Origin: Sodiomyces alkalinus F11
Lineage: Eukaryota; Ascomycota; Sordariomycetes; Glomerellales; Plectosphaerellaceae
Reading direction: 5' to 3'
Assembly: GCF_003711515.1 (NCBI RefSeq)
Contig: NW_021167079.1
Coordinates: 3,503,185-3,567,184 of the forward strand
Length of the DNA: 64,000 nt
This document shows positions 47,302-59,679 of this stretch, piece after piece (the stretch's first letter is position 1; every line of letters begins with the position of its first letter). Position numbers and translations under genes: made by a program. The notes under the pieces were generated by a model. That model saw only the letters and a list, made by a program, of their open reading frames with translations, ran no database searches and was not told where the DNA came from.

Positions 47302-47505
47302 TATTACGGGCTATAGCCCGCGGAATAGTCCCCGGTAATAGCCGGGACTAAGAAGCACGGACCTCTTAGCGAGGCCCGTACGATTCTATACGTACTTAGC
47401 CGCCTATACACTGCGTAGACTTTTCCTTTCCTCCTTTCCTTCCTTAGTTCGAGTAATCTATATTTTCGGCCTTAATACGTGAACAACTTTTGATAAGCCG
47501 TCACA
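47302..47505 (+). repeat. 3' LTR of Gypsy copy 3
   Basis: Direct repeat of 40433-40636, same 204 bp length. Followed by GGCGA. Confidence 0.92.
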
Positions 47506-47510
47506 GGCGA

Positions 47511-48620
47511 TAACGCCTATATAGTCCCCGTCTAGGTTAAGGGGGGTCCCTGCCTAAGAATTTATCTCTACGGCCTACTAAAGGGTTTTCTAGGTCGATA
47601 TAGCCGTTACGGGGATAGTATATAAACCTGTTTAGTCCCTAGAAAGTCTCATTATGCGTAAGGAAGGGGAAAGGTAGAATACCGCCCTTATGTCGTGTCT
47701 GTGAGGTCTCCTATAGAATAGTTTATAGACCTATATAGTTCCCGGATAGTCTTATCTTAAAGTAGGCGTCGACGAGTTTATCGGAGATCTTCCGTTTCGG
47801 CTCCTAAGTATTCTCCTTATCGCTATAGCCCGCATATTTAATTAGGTATTAGCGCCGTTTACCTTAGTATCAGTAGTCTAGGATAGCTTCGACCTTATAC
47901 TTATTAGAGTCTAGTTCGACGTTAACCACGGGTAGCTCTGGCTATAACCTATCGCGGGACCTTTAGAGTTCTAGTAAGGAGACCGGGAAGATATTATAAA
48001 TTCTTATACCTTTTAGTAGTGCTAGCTAGTAAGCTAGGCTATATAGGCCGACGATCTTAGTTACCTTATACGGCCCCATCAACTTATTGCTAAGTTTTTA
48101 GAGGGCCTTTTCTGCCGGATATTTTTCGTGGATAGTAAGACGTACTCGTCCACCTTAAACCTTTACTAGGCACGGCCGTTATTATAATACTATTCGTAGG
48201 AAACCTACGCCCTCTTAATATGATCCGAGATAGAACGGCGCTAGGCTATAAGGTATTCCGCACGGCGTTCCGCTTTAGCGGCGCGAACCTCGTCTACCCT
48301 AGGTAGTTATACCTTATTAGGTCCCCTTAGGTTATAGCCTATTAGGGTATCGAATAGGGTATAATGTATCGTAGAATACCACGCTATATTATAGGTAGAC
48401 TCTGCTAATAGTAGCCGGTTAACCCAGTTATCCTATTCCTGCGAGTAGAAGACGCGAAGATAGTGCTCGAGGTTTTGGTTCTACCGCTCTATTTATCTAT
48501 TAATTTACGAGTGCCACGCTATAGATAGGCGCCTGGCTATACCTAAATATCGATATAGCGTTATCCAAAAACGGCTTATAAATAGCGAGCCCGTTAGCCC
48601 CCGGCGATAATAGGGGTAAT
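47511..48620 (-). pseudogene. Minus-strand Gypsy (copy 4): integrase end and chromodomain
   Basis: Read down from about 48530: LGIARRLSIAWHS, RQNQNLEHYLRVFYSQE with stops for Gln/Trp, WVNRLLLAESTYN, FKVDEYVLLSTKNI, LMGPYKVTKIVGLYSLAYQLAL, and a chromodomain at about 47890-47755 (VEAILDY, RRQYLIKYAGYSDKENT, EPKRKISDKLV). Earlier pol domains are absent, cut by the Tad insertion on the right. The 3' continuation is displaced to 40432 and below by Gypsy copy 3. Confidence 0.85.
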
Positions 48621-48879
48621 AATAGTAATAAATTATTAATTATACGCCTATTAACCACGGGCGCGTAATAAGAGCAAAATCGATAAAACTATCGGGATAG
48701 AGACTATAACTACTACCTCCCTCCCTGGATACTATCGTAGCGGCACCGTAATACCGGCGCTACGGTGTAGCCGGAAGAGTCGTGGGATAGCGTCGCCCCG
48801 ACCTTAACTATATAGAATTCGTAACGGACCCACTTTTCGTAGTAGAAACGCTCCCCCCCCCCCGCCCGTGGCAGGACGT

Positions 48880-50240
48880 AGCGCGGAACCGATATAAGAC
48901 CGAAAAGGGACTATCACGCCCCCCGAAACTAAGAGTAACTAAGATTAGGGCAGAAATTTAGGCCCTACTAGCTAACGGAAATACGATTAACTAGGTTATA
49001 GAGCTAGTAGAGGAACTAATCACGATACACAGCACCCGTAAGGACGCCGGTACGATACCGCTAATACACCTACACGCTATTATTCGCCACGTTATCCGAG
49101 AGGAACTCCGAAAAGGGACAAACGGCACGAAAAATACCTAGGCTAATATCGTAGCCCGGGCTCCCGTAACGGCACCGCTACAGGACCCTATACCCCTTAA
49201 AGTGATCCCCGCTAAGTACTACCGGGAACTAATTATCCGCTAAGGAGCCCTCCCCGAAGACTAGCCCCTTAAGGATAGGACCCTAAAGGAGATTATCTAA
49301 GCTATAAATGCTATAACCACCTGACACGATACCGTAGCGGTATAGAAGCTACTAAGCGGAGATATCTACCTTACCTTTACCGAAGGGGTATAGTAATAGG
49401 CAACCTATAAAGAATAATAGATTAAGAAGGCTTTTAGTAAAGGAGCCACCCTAGCCGCACGCACCTACCCCGCGCTAGCTAAGGCTATCCCCCGGGAGGT
49501 CCATAACGCCCTATCCGAAGAAGACCTGCTAGTATCCTTATAGGATATAAACCCCGAGGTAAAAATTATCTAAGTATAATAGCGGGTACCCCGCCGCGGT
49601 ACCGGTAAGGTAGCGCTCATCCTTATCGAATCGGCTTCGCCGGAAAGGGCATTAAGCCTTATCCGGAATACCCTCCTCTATAAGGGGGGCAGCTATATCT
49701 ATAAACTATACGACCCCGACCTTAGCCCCCTAAGGTGCTATAAGTGCCTATACTTTGGTTACCGAGCGAATAGCTGCCCTACGGTGGAAAGGGTATACCG
49801 CTATTACGCTAAGCCCGAATCGGCGCACCCCTAGGGCCTAGGATATTACGAAGCTATAGCGCTAAGGCGCCCCCGCCGCTACGCCGTCTATACCGGAGAC
49901 TATGATACCTTTAACGATTTATACCGACTACTAAAAAAGGAGGCTAAGAAGACCCGCGAAGCGTATACGTACTAAGCTAGGGATTACGATATTACCCGCT
50001 AGACCGAAGCGGTATACCCGCGGTAACCGTAGATCTTTCCCCCGATTATTATCGCTTAGGACTAGGACCGACCCCTCCGTAGAGGTAGGGGTCGGCCCCC
50101 GAAAAGGATTAGGAGATAGGAGGGCTCCCCGATACTAGGCCTAATAAGCGCCTATATAGTCCCCCGTAGGGCCGATAAGGCACCGTAGTAGGAACCCTAG
50201 ACCTAGACCCCGGTTATACCGGGTACGTTATCTTAACCCT
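48880..50240 (+). pseudogene. ORF1 (Gag-like) of the Tad LINE
   Basis: Starts in the region of AKIRAEI-ALLANGNTIN (about 48942), with VIELVEELITIHSTRKDAG, then VKIPAKYY-like and KAIPREVHNALSEEDLLVS. The knuckle at about 49730-49775 reads C-YK-C-LYFG-Y-RANS-C, only the His having changed to Tyr. A second partial finger (YRYYAKPESAH) follows. Basic C-terminus with RRGRGRPPKRIRR. Confidence 0.8.
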
Positions 50241-50244
50241 CCCC

Positions 50245-53200
50245 CCCCTTTAATTAATAGAAATCCACGTCCTTGCGTGGAATATAAGGAGGAGTTAGGC
50301 GTGGTACGAGCTACCGCTCCGGTACCGCGCCGAGTATAATATAATAGTAATTCAGGAACCCGGCCTTAACCGCTTCACGAAAAGCCCCGTATACCCCTCC
50401 TAAGGGGTATATCGGCTAATCTAAGGAGGAGGCCGCGTCCTCCTATATATCTATAAGAGATACCCGCTATATACGTGGACGTGGCGGGCCTACCGCGATA
50501 CCTATATGGTTATATTCAGGACTAAAGATAATACCCTTATAATCTAGTCGATTTACTTAGAGAACTACTAGTCGGCTAGGATCCCTTAGAATACGCCCCT
50601 ATAAGATATATTCGACACGGTACCGCTACGGGGCCGATACGTCCTTATTAAGGACTTTAACCTATACTATCCCCTATAATTATAGCCACCGCGGTATTAC
50701 CCCTAAGCCGATACCCTACTTACCCTTATAACCCGGTAGAACCTCGACCTAATAACCCCCCCCGGAATAACTATATAGCACCGTCTAGGCCGGCGTACTA
50801 GTACTATAGATCTTATATAGGTAACGTAAGGGCTCCGCTACGACTTTAGCGGCCCAGATAAGACTATTATCGGGTCTAACCACTATTTATAAACGGTCCG
50901 AATCCTTATAGAGACGGACGCCTTACCGACTACCGCGACGATACTACTATAGAACCTAACCGGGCCCCGCTAGGTCTAGAAAGACTTCGACCCCTTATAG
51001 GTCCCCTAGCTTACTACTACATGGCCATAATAGACCGGCCCCTTTATATTACTAGAAGATATCGACTTAGTACTAGATAACCTAACAGCAGACCTCACGA
51101 CTATAGCCGATAAGGCCACGCCGCGCCGCTATAGGGGTACCCCTAGACACCTATCCACCCCTTAGTAGAACGCGGAGCTAAACACCCTTACCTAGGAAGT
51201 AAGGCGCCTCCACCGTAGATATATATCTAGGAAGTCCCGGAACCGATAGGACGAGTTCTAGGAAGCAGAGAGGCGCCGGGATAAGGCCGTGGCGGTAGCG
51301 AAGCGGATATATTAACGGCACCTACTCTATTTAACTAGGAAGAATAATAGCCTTCTTTAGCGGCTACAAAAATAGGCACGAATTAAAGAGGGCGCATTAC
51401 CGGACCCCCTATCGGTGCTACTACTATGCTAAGACGATAGCGCTTACCCGGTAACTATACACGTAGAGAAGGCCGAGGTCCTAAACCGGAAGTTCTTCCC
51501 CACCCCCCTCCTTACCGTCCTTAGGCCTTTAGGCGCGGAATCCCCCCCGGGGTAGGATATCCGCCGAGACGTTACCGCGGCGGACGTATAGGGGCGCCTT
51601 AAGAAGATAAAACCCTAGGCGGTACTAGGCCTTAACGGACTCCTAGCAGGGCTCCTAAAAGTATATAGACCCCTCCTATACTAAAGACTTAGCGCTATCT
51701 TTATAGCGTGCCTTAAAGCGAGCTACTACCCGAAAAGGTACCGCTACGCTACCGTGGTAGTCCTAAAGAAGGAAGGCCGGCCGCCGGCCGACTACGGGAT
51801 AGTAAAAGGCTAGCGACCGATATTACTTCTTAGTACGATAGGTAAGGTCCTTAAGGGGATACTTACTAACCGGATCGTGACTATAGCGGAGGAGTATCGG
51901 CTCCTCCCGGAGGGATAGATAGATAACCGGATAAGGCGAAGTATAAAGATAATAGTATAAAAAACCACGGAGGCTATAATGGCGAGCTAGGCCTACGGCG
52001 GCACCGTTTCGATACTCTAACTAGATATTAAAGGCGCTTTTAATACTATCCCCTATTCCCACCTTATTAAGGTGCTTAAAAGGAAAGGCTACCCCCGGTA
52101 GCTTAATACCCTAATTAGTAGCTTCCTCCGGGACCGTGTAGCCTAGCTACTACTCGATAGCGAAACGGCCCCCCTATAGCACCTATACGGAGGGATACCG
52201 TAAAGCTCCCCGATCTCCCCTATCCTCTTTATTCTTTATATCTCTACTCTATATAAAGAGCTAGAAAGGGTCCTTAAAATAATAATAATAGGTTTTACCG
52301 ATAATATAAATATTATCGCCTTTAGCAGGATAGAGGCATAAACGCCGTAACGCCTCGCCGCCGTGTAGAGGATATACTTAGAATAGGAGATAGCGAGCGG
52401 ATTATAGTTTAAACTAGCTAAGTATATCTATATTCCCTTTATAAAGTCACGCTAACCCTTACCTACCCCGCTCCCCCTTAATACCACTTCGGTACCGGTA
52501 GCGGAGGCGATAAAGTTCCTAGGCGTTTAGCTTAATAGGAAGCTTAACTTCTGACGAAACACTAAAAAGGTAAAGAGCCGCCTAACCACTTAGATATAAG
52601 CCCTCTTAAGGCTTAGTATGGTAGCGTAGGGGTATAGCTTCGTAGACGTAAAAAGACTATACCTCGTAGTAATACGATTAGTAATCGTCTATAATACCTT
52701 AACTATATATAAGATAGGGACCGGCCCCCGGTACGGCCCTATAACGGCACTTATAACGGTATAGAACCGGTGCCTTCGATCAATAGCCGGAGCCTATAAA
52801 GCCACGCCGGTTAGGGTCCTCGAAAAAAAGACCTTTACCCCCCCTTAACCTATACCTCTCAAGCCTAAATGCCCGGAAGGTCCGCCGGATATAAGAGGAG
52901 GGAACTAGGGATAAGATATTAGCCGGGGTATACGCTATAGCGAGAGCCCTAGCGGCACCGAATCGGTATTATAGGACCCACGCGGCCCTCGCGTGGATAG
53001 CCTAACTTAACGCCCTAACGACTTAGGCCGGAAACGCGGCCCCGAGGAAAGCCCTTATAAGGGAATAGGGTCGAACCTAGGTAAAGGCACGGAGGCCCTA
53101 TACCTACGCCGTAGCGGCACCGAGCCGCCCCTCGATATACCGCTCCCTCCGGAAATATAGAGGACTCCTAAAGCTATAGAGTACCGTACTTACCTAAATC

Positions 53201-53560
53201 AGATTAGAAAAACTAGGCCTATAAGCCTTCTTAGTAAAAGCGAGGGTGCCGGGATTCCTAACTACGTGGTGCCCCTATAGTAACGGGGGGGCAGAAATAG
53301 CGGAGTGTATAGTACTCTAGTGCTAGGATATAACCGAGGACAATCGTAGAGAGCTCTTCGGTGCCGTAGGGAGACTACTTACGACTAAAGGGGATTTATA
53401 CGACGTATTAGACTATAATATAGAAGCCGGGGCAGTTATAAGGTGGTTCCTATAACGGAAGAGGCTTAAGGACTTCCGCCTCGCCCTCGAAGTTATAAAG
53501 GCCTACGAAAACACCCGCGACACCGAAATAAGACCGTATCGGGGATAAGACGACACGACG
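50245..53560 (+). pseudogene. ORF2 of the Tad LINE: endonuclease and reverse transcriptase
   Basis: AP-type endonuclease from about 50255 (EIHVLAWNIRRS, then IIVIQEPGLN at about 50340). RT from about 51560: DVTAADVQGRLKKIKP, VVVLKKEGRPPADYGI, LLSTIGKVLKGIL, LDIKGAFNTIPYSHL, HLYGGIP, ILFILYISTLYKEL. The catalytic box reads FTDN at 52294-52305, the second Asp being Asn. Then IASGL-FKLAKY and the C-terminal finger with RWFL-RKRLKDFRLALEV at about 53440-53490. Confidence 0.87.
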
Positions 53561-55260
53561 ACTAACTAATTATTAGGATAAGGGCCCTATAAGCCAGGAC
53601 CCCGGCGGTATCGATATAGTACTAGTATAGCATAGATTAGCTCTTATCGTTATTACCTCCCTTAAAGGCACTAACACTGCTCTTAATATACTTAAGACCC
53701 TACTAGACTAGTTAGCTAACTAATACCGCTAGGGAGCTATAGCGAGACCGAGGGGGTACCACTGATAAGGTCTTCTAGGACTAGATCTATCTTACTCTCT
53801 AAACGTCTTATCTAATAAGATAACTCCTACACCTCTACCGACACGGTGCCGCCGTGACCGCGACCGGAAAGTAACGCCCGGTTTAGGGCCCGGCTAAAAG
53901 ACCAGGACGCCGTCCCTAAGCACTCCTTAGCTTATAACTTATTAGCGTAGAGCCACTATAGCACTAAAAGGGGACACCTATAGTAATAACACCTGCGCCA
54001 CTAACGGCCTTTACCGCTATATATACCTAATAGATATCTATAAGGCGTTACTACTACTTCATAGGAGCGGAGGGGACCTATTAAACTATTAGCCATAACC
54101 ACTATAACGTATCCACGGCACTACCACGGCACCGAGGCGACTTATATCCTTATATAGACGGCGACTATTAGTATACTAATAATAGGCCGCGCCTATTCCC
54201 GTAGTATTAGCGTAAGCTTCTATATTATCGGGGTAAATACCTAAACGCTTACTATAACGAATATAACTACCCTATATTAACGCTATAACACCACTCCGAC
54301 GCTACCGAGGGCTATATACGGCATAACACGAACTATACCGCGCTCGTAGCGGCGGTTATTATTATTAGTATTAGTGTTATTAGGAGACGATATCTACGAC
54401 TATTAGCACGCTACTACTAAGGCACCGCCGCGCTATAAAAAGAACTTATATTATACTACTACTTCGGATTACTTATTTATATATATGAATTAATACTATA
54501 CCACCTAGATAACCCCCACGCCACCATGCCACCGCGACGCGACCTATAAAGCACCTATAGTTAAAGTATATGGAAGAAATAATAAGGAAAACTAAAGGGG
54601 TTTACTATTAGTATAGAGCCGTAACGATAAGCCTACGGCACCGTAAACGGGTATAGATTAGGAGGAAAACCTATAACGAACTCGTTAGCGTTATAGGAGG
54701 AAAAGAGAGGAAAAGAGGCACGAAGACCTCGCAGGATATTAACTATCTAAATTTTATAATAGGGTAAAGCACTATCCTCCCTACCTGCCGCCGGATATAG
54801 TAGGAACCTACCTAGGGGAGGCAGGAGGCGCCTACCTCCCCTATACTCTTTATTAACCAAACGGAAGGAATAAAAGGTATAATCCTCGGAGACGCAGGGA
54901 GGCTAAGGCTAAAGGGATATAACTACCGCACCGCGGAGGCGCGGCGGCACCCCCCTCGGCCTCTACTCTATCGCTAATGATTAGCTTAGGCTAACCTACC
55001 TAACTATTAGCCTGCTATACTTCCCGTTAGCTATTAGTCTAGAGGTGTAATCTAGATACGTAGCAGAGATGAACCAGGGCCACGTCGGCCCCGTAACGGC
55101 ACCACTCCACCTAAGGAAGTGTATAGAGGTTTTCCCCGGGTTTTACCTAGGTTTTCCCCTCTATAGCCACCCGAGAAGGACCGTATAGCCTAAAAAGGCT
55201 CCTAAAATAATAATTATAGATTAGTTAGGATAGCGGAGTAAGATTAATAATAATAATAAA
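53561..55260 (+). other. 3' untranslated region and TAA tail of the Tad LINE
   Basis: About 1.7 kb without an extended frame. Its last 800 bp recur at 59780-60583, confirming it as the LINE 3' end. Ends in a TAA-rich tail. Confidence 0.7.
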
Positions 55261-56527
55261 TACTCCTTATAGTACACCTATAATAGGCGGTATAGCGGCG
55301 GGAGCGACCGGGTATTATAGCGTTATAGTATCATAGGCCTTATAAGTACGCCGATTCGGGCTTAGCGTAATAGCGGTATACCCTCTTGACTATAGGATAG
55401 CTATTAGACTTATAGCCGAAGTATAGGTATTTATAGTACCTTAGGGGGCTAAGATTAGGATCGTATAGTTTATAGATATAGCTGCCCCCTTCGAAGAGGA
55501 GGGTATTCCGGATAAGGCTTATAGCCCTTTCCGGTAAAGCCGATTCGATAAGGAGAAGCGCTACCCTACTAATACCGTAACGGGGTACTTATTATCGTGC
55601 TCGGAGGATTTTAGCCTCGGGGTTTATATCCTATAGGGATACTAGTAAGTCCTCCTTAGATAGGATATTAAGGACCTCCTAGGGGATAGCCTTTATAAGC
55701 GTAGGGTAGGTTTAGATAGGTAGGGTAGCTCCTTTACTAAAGGCCTTCTTAACCTATTATTCCTTATAGGTAGCCTATTACTATACCCCTTCGGTAAAGG
55801 TAAGGTAGATATCTCTGCTTAATAGCTTTTATATCGCTATACTATTATATCGGGTAGTTATAGCGTTTATAGCTTAGATAATTTCCTTTAGGGTCCTAGC
55901 TTTAAGGGGCTAGTCTTTAGGGAGGGTTCCTTAGCGGATAATTAGTTCCTAGTAATGCTTAGCGGGGATTATTCTAGGGGGGGCGGGGTCCCGCGGCGGT
56001 ACCGCTACGGGAGCCCGGCCTATAATGTTAGCCTAGGTCTTTTTCGTGCCGCTTATTCCTTTTCGGAGTTCCTCTCGGATAACGTAGCGAATAGAAGCGT
56101 ATAGGTATACTAGCGGTATCGCGCCGGTATGCTTACGGGTATTATATATCGTGATTAATTCCTTTACAAGCTCTATAACCTACTTAATCGTATTCCTATT
56201 AGCTAGTAGGGCCTGAATTTCTGCCTTAGTCTTAGTTACTCTTAGTTCCGGGGGGCGTGGTAGTCCCCTTTCGGTCTTATATCGGTTCCGCGCTATATCC
56301 TGCTATAAGCGGGGGGGGGAATGCTTATATTATGAAAGGTGGGTCCGCTATGAATTCTGCGTGGTTAAGGTCGGGATAACGCTATCCTGTAACTCTTCCG
56401 GCTATACTATAGTGCCGGTATTACGATACCGCTATAATGGTATCCTAGGAGGGAGGCGGTAGCTATAATCTCTGTCTCGGTGGTTTATCGATTTTACTCT
56501 TATTACGCGCCCGTGGTTAGTAGGCGT
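55261..56527 (-). mobile_element. Truncated Tad LINE: 5' UTR and ORF1 only
   Basis: Reverse complement of 48644-49930. The 5' end ACGCCTACTAACC is at 56527. ORF1 reads down to the knuckle at 55438-55397, which is Y-YK-Y-LYFG-Y-KSNS-Y, all four ligands changed to Tyr. The copy stops at 55261, directly at the tail of the plus-strand LINE. Confidence 0.85.
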
Positions 56528-56539
56528 GTCGAAAAAGAC

Positions 56540-58660
56540 TCCTAATTAAGTGCTTATTATTAAGACCGATACTATAAATAATAGGACCTAGCAAATAAGC
56601 TATTTATTAAGACGGAATATTTAGGGTTCGCCCTCGAGGGTAGCCTAATATAAAAAAAAAAACACGGATAGAAATCGCTATATAGTTATATACTACTCTT
56701 ATAAACTTAATACAGCGGAATATAATTACTTAATCTATAATAAGGAAATATTAGCGATTATAAGTTATTTAATAATATAGCGTGCTAAGCTTATTAGTTA
56801 TAGGTAGTTTATAGTCCTTTTTAACTATAAAGCCCTCCAATACTTTATAGTAAAGCGAATACTTACTAAGCGATAAAGCTAATAAGGCGGTAAGCTTATA
56901 TAATTCGACTTTGTGCTTAAGTATCGGAAAAGAAAGAATAATACAATAGCGGACGCCCTCTCGCGTTAATAGTAAGATAAGCCCTAAAATATAACGGATA
57001 AATAGGAATTATCTTACTATATCTAATTACTCCCCGATACCGTAATTTTACCTAGTATTTATAGTACTAATAGCGGCTAAATATTCTTTAAGACGGACTA
57101 AGAGCTATTATAATTATAGGATAAGACGCTTATAATCGATAAATAGTATGAAGGAGCCTTATCCGTGCTTACTTAAAAAGAATATTAGTTTTTATTATTA
57201 TTATAATAAAAGCTATACATAGCCGAGTATTTAGTCTCCGTGACTAGGTTATTATTATTCCGCGACCGAATTTAGGTGCCCGGGTCTATTAAAGGGTTAA
57301 TATTATAAAGGAGGATCGTCTAGTTAATTCACGACTTAGTAATTAGAGGATACCCCGGACACGAAAACACTATCGCCTTAATAGCGTATCGCTTTTTCTA
57401 GCTAAGGAAAAATAAGGATATCCGATAATTTATCCGGAACTATGATATTTACGGAAAAGGGTATATAGAGGAATATAAAATAAAGCCTTTTACGCCCCCT
57501 CCCGGTACTAGAATAAATATAGAGTAACCTATTAATAGACTTTATAACGGACCTACTATTAGCCGGCGAGAAGAAGGCGCGCTACCTTTAGGTTATTATA
57601 GACGGCCTAACTAAGGCTATAATATAAAAAGCGATAAAGATAATAGAAGCCGAAGCTTATACAGAACGGTTCCTATACTATTATTTCCGGTTCCACGGAA
57701 TACTTAGGTTAATTATTAGTAACTAAGGTTCGAATTAGATAAATAGGTTCTAAAAGCATTTTTACGAGCTTACACGGATATCGCGTCAGCTTAGTATAGT
57801 ATACTACCCGTAAACTAGTAGAGTAATAGAATATATAAACTAAGAAGTATAAACTTATTTATAAGCTTTTATCTATTACGTTTAGGATAACTAGAATCGC
57901 CTATTACCCGTAGTATAATTAGCCCTAACTAACCATAAGAGCTTTATAACAGGGTTTAGTCCTTTCTTCTTAGAATATAGCTACTACGTTAACCCGATCT
58001 AGATAACCGAGGAGCCCCTTATAAAACCTAAAGTATTAACGGCCTATAACCTATTATACTATTTATAAGAAACGACCGAGTTCGCCTAGGCCGCGATTAT
58101 ACTAATATAGCTTAGAAATAAAGAGTGCGCTAACTAATATCGTATACCCGCTAAGGGTTTTAAGGTTAATAACTTAGTTTAGCTATTATTAGCTACCTAT
58201 TTAACTCTGCGACTATCCTATAAGCTTAACTAGCTGTATTATAAATACCGAGTTATATAAGTAATTAGCATATATACAGTCGAGCTTACTATATTATCGT
58301 AGATCTACCCCCGATTCTACGTAGACTCATTGTATTACGTGGGGAATAACCCCCTCCCGGGATAGGTAGTAGACAACCCTTAACTACCGCCTATTTAAGA
58401 AGTAATTAATAGTAAAGAATAGAAAGTTAAGAAAATCCTTTACGTAAGGATAAACAGGCGAGGCAGAGGATTACGATATAAGGTACTAGTATAATAAGTA
58501 GGATACTATAAGCCTACCTAAAAACCGCTAGAACTATTAGCGTAAACGCGGGCACTTAACGAGTTTAAAAGGAAATTCGGCTTAGTAATAATAAACGATA
58601 GCTTATTAAATATATTCGCGCTATTATAATATAAGAGCCGATATAGAAGCGATCGTATCG
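56540..58660 (+). pseudogene. Ty3/Gypsy pol (copy 5): RNase H, integrase, chromodomain
   Basis: Begins within RNase H (KTDT then SYKLNTAEYNYLIYNKEILAI at about 56700), TIADALSR (about 56945), integrase zinc region (VQLIHDLVIRGYPGHENT at about 57320), catalytic core (IDFITDLLLAGEKKARYL at about 57535, FHGILRLIISNQGSN at about 57690), STVYYP-like YSIVYYP, then C-terminal domain and chromodomain (VKKILYVRINRRGRGLRYKVL at about 58430, GYYKPTQKPLELL). RT and gag are lost. Confidence 0.85.
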
Positions 58661-58739
58661 TGCTAATTAAAAGGGAGTAAGAGTCGGATTTAGCTTAGGC
58701 CGGATAAGCCCTATACCCTAGTCACGCTTATTATAAGCC

Positions 58740-59600
58740 TAGATCGATATTCTTAACCTCGAAATCGCTATCCTCGGGATTATCGACTTCCGTAAAAGTC
58801 TTACCTTATCGCCCCGCTATAGATTAAAGTCTATCTCCTTAACTTTCTTATCGTCATTATTATTATTTTTATTATCGTTATTATCGGGGATTATACCCGC
58901 GCTAGTAATAGTTATACCCGTAGGTGTAAAAGCCCGCTTACGCTTCGTGAATTATTGGAGTTCGGAGATTATAATATTAGCGCGACCGAGTATAAGAATC
59001 TCCTTAAATAACCGAGTATACTCCCTTAGCTCTATAAGACTAAGGCGCCTAAAGTCTTTATCTAATCATATCGACCCCGATAAGAGAGTAAGAGTAATAG
59101 GATAGGCGTTCTTTTCCGGTATAAATTAAGAGGGACCGGGCCTAAAACTACTACCTTACCTATAACCTTATAAGGAGGAGATAAGGCTAGTTATTCCGCT
59201 TTAGTAATAACCTCCTCCGGAGGTAATAAGTCTAGTCCTGATACTATCTCTTCTAAGGCTTTCAATCTAAGGCCTTTATGGGAGGAGAAAAGACTAGTAT
59301 AACTATCTTATTAGCGACCTCCGTTACTAAAGGAAATAAGGCTAGTTTAGTTATATTATTAATAACCTTAGGAAAGAATACTAAGGCTAACTATAATACT
59401 ACCTCTTCTTAGACCTCCTAAGGAGCAGAAGGGGCTAGCGCGATTACCGTATTAGGAGTCTCCGCGGGATGTATACCTATAGATAATATCGCTGTTATTA
59501 CTTCCTTAGCTATAAAGGTATCCTAGAACGCCGCGTAAGCGTTAAGATACGGTTCCTACTTCTAGACAAAGAGTTAACGATACGGTCACGACCTTAGATG
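58740..59600 (-). pseudogene. Antisense ORF downstream of Gypsy copy 5 pol
   Basis: On the strand opposite to pol the frame from about 59090 down reads DKDFRRLSLIELREYTRLFKEI, ILGRANIIISELQQFTKRKRAF, then an Asn/Asp/Lys-rich stretch and DFNLQRGDKVRL. Upstream parts have more stops. No Cys motif was seen in this copy. Confidence 0.4.
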
Positions 59601-59679
59601 GGGAGGAGGTCTTATAAGGGTATTCTTATTATCGTCCCTAATAAAGGAAGCCGTCTTAAATAACCTCTACGTGTAGCCT

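Larger units (their letters stand above)
40433..47505 (+). mobile_element. Complete Ty3/Gypsy element (copy 3)
   Basis: LTRs of 204 bp (40433-40636 and 47302-47505) and target duplication GGCGA (40428-40432 and 47506-47510). A polypurine tract, a run of ten or more G then TA, precedes the 3' LTR. Inside: gag, pol with chromodomain-like end, then an antisense frame. Total 7.07 kb. It inserted between pol and the antisense frame of an older minus-strand Gypsy element. Confidence 0.93.
48644..55260 (+). mobile_element. Near full-length Tad-type LINE
   Basis: A non-LTR retrotransposon with 5' UTR, ORF1 (Gag with zinc knuckle), ORF2 (endonuclease, RT, C-terminal finger), a long 3' UTR and a terminal TAA-repeat tail (55240-55260). 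The 5' end ACGCCTATTAACCACGGGCG is shared with two other copies in the window (read inverted at 56527 and 59759), which supports it as the true start. About 6.6 kb. RIP stops throughout. Confidence 0.88.
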
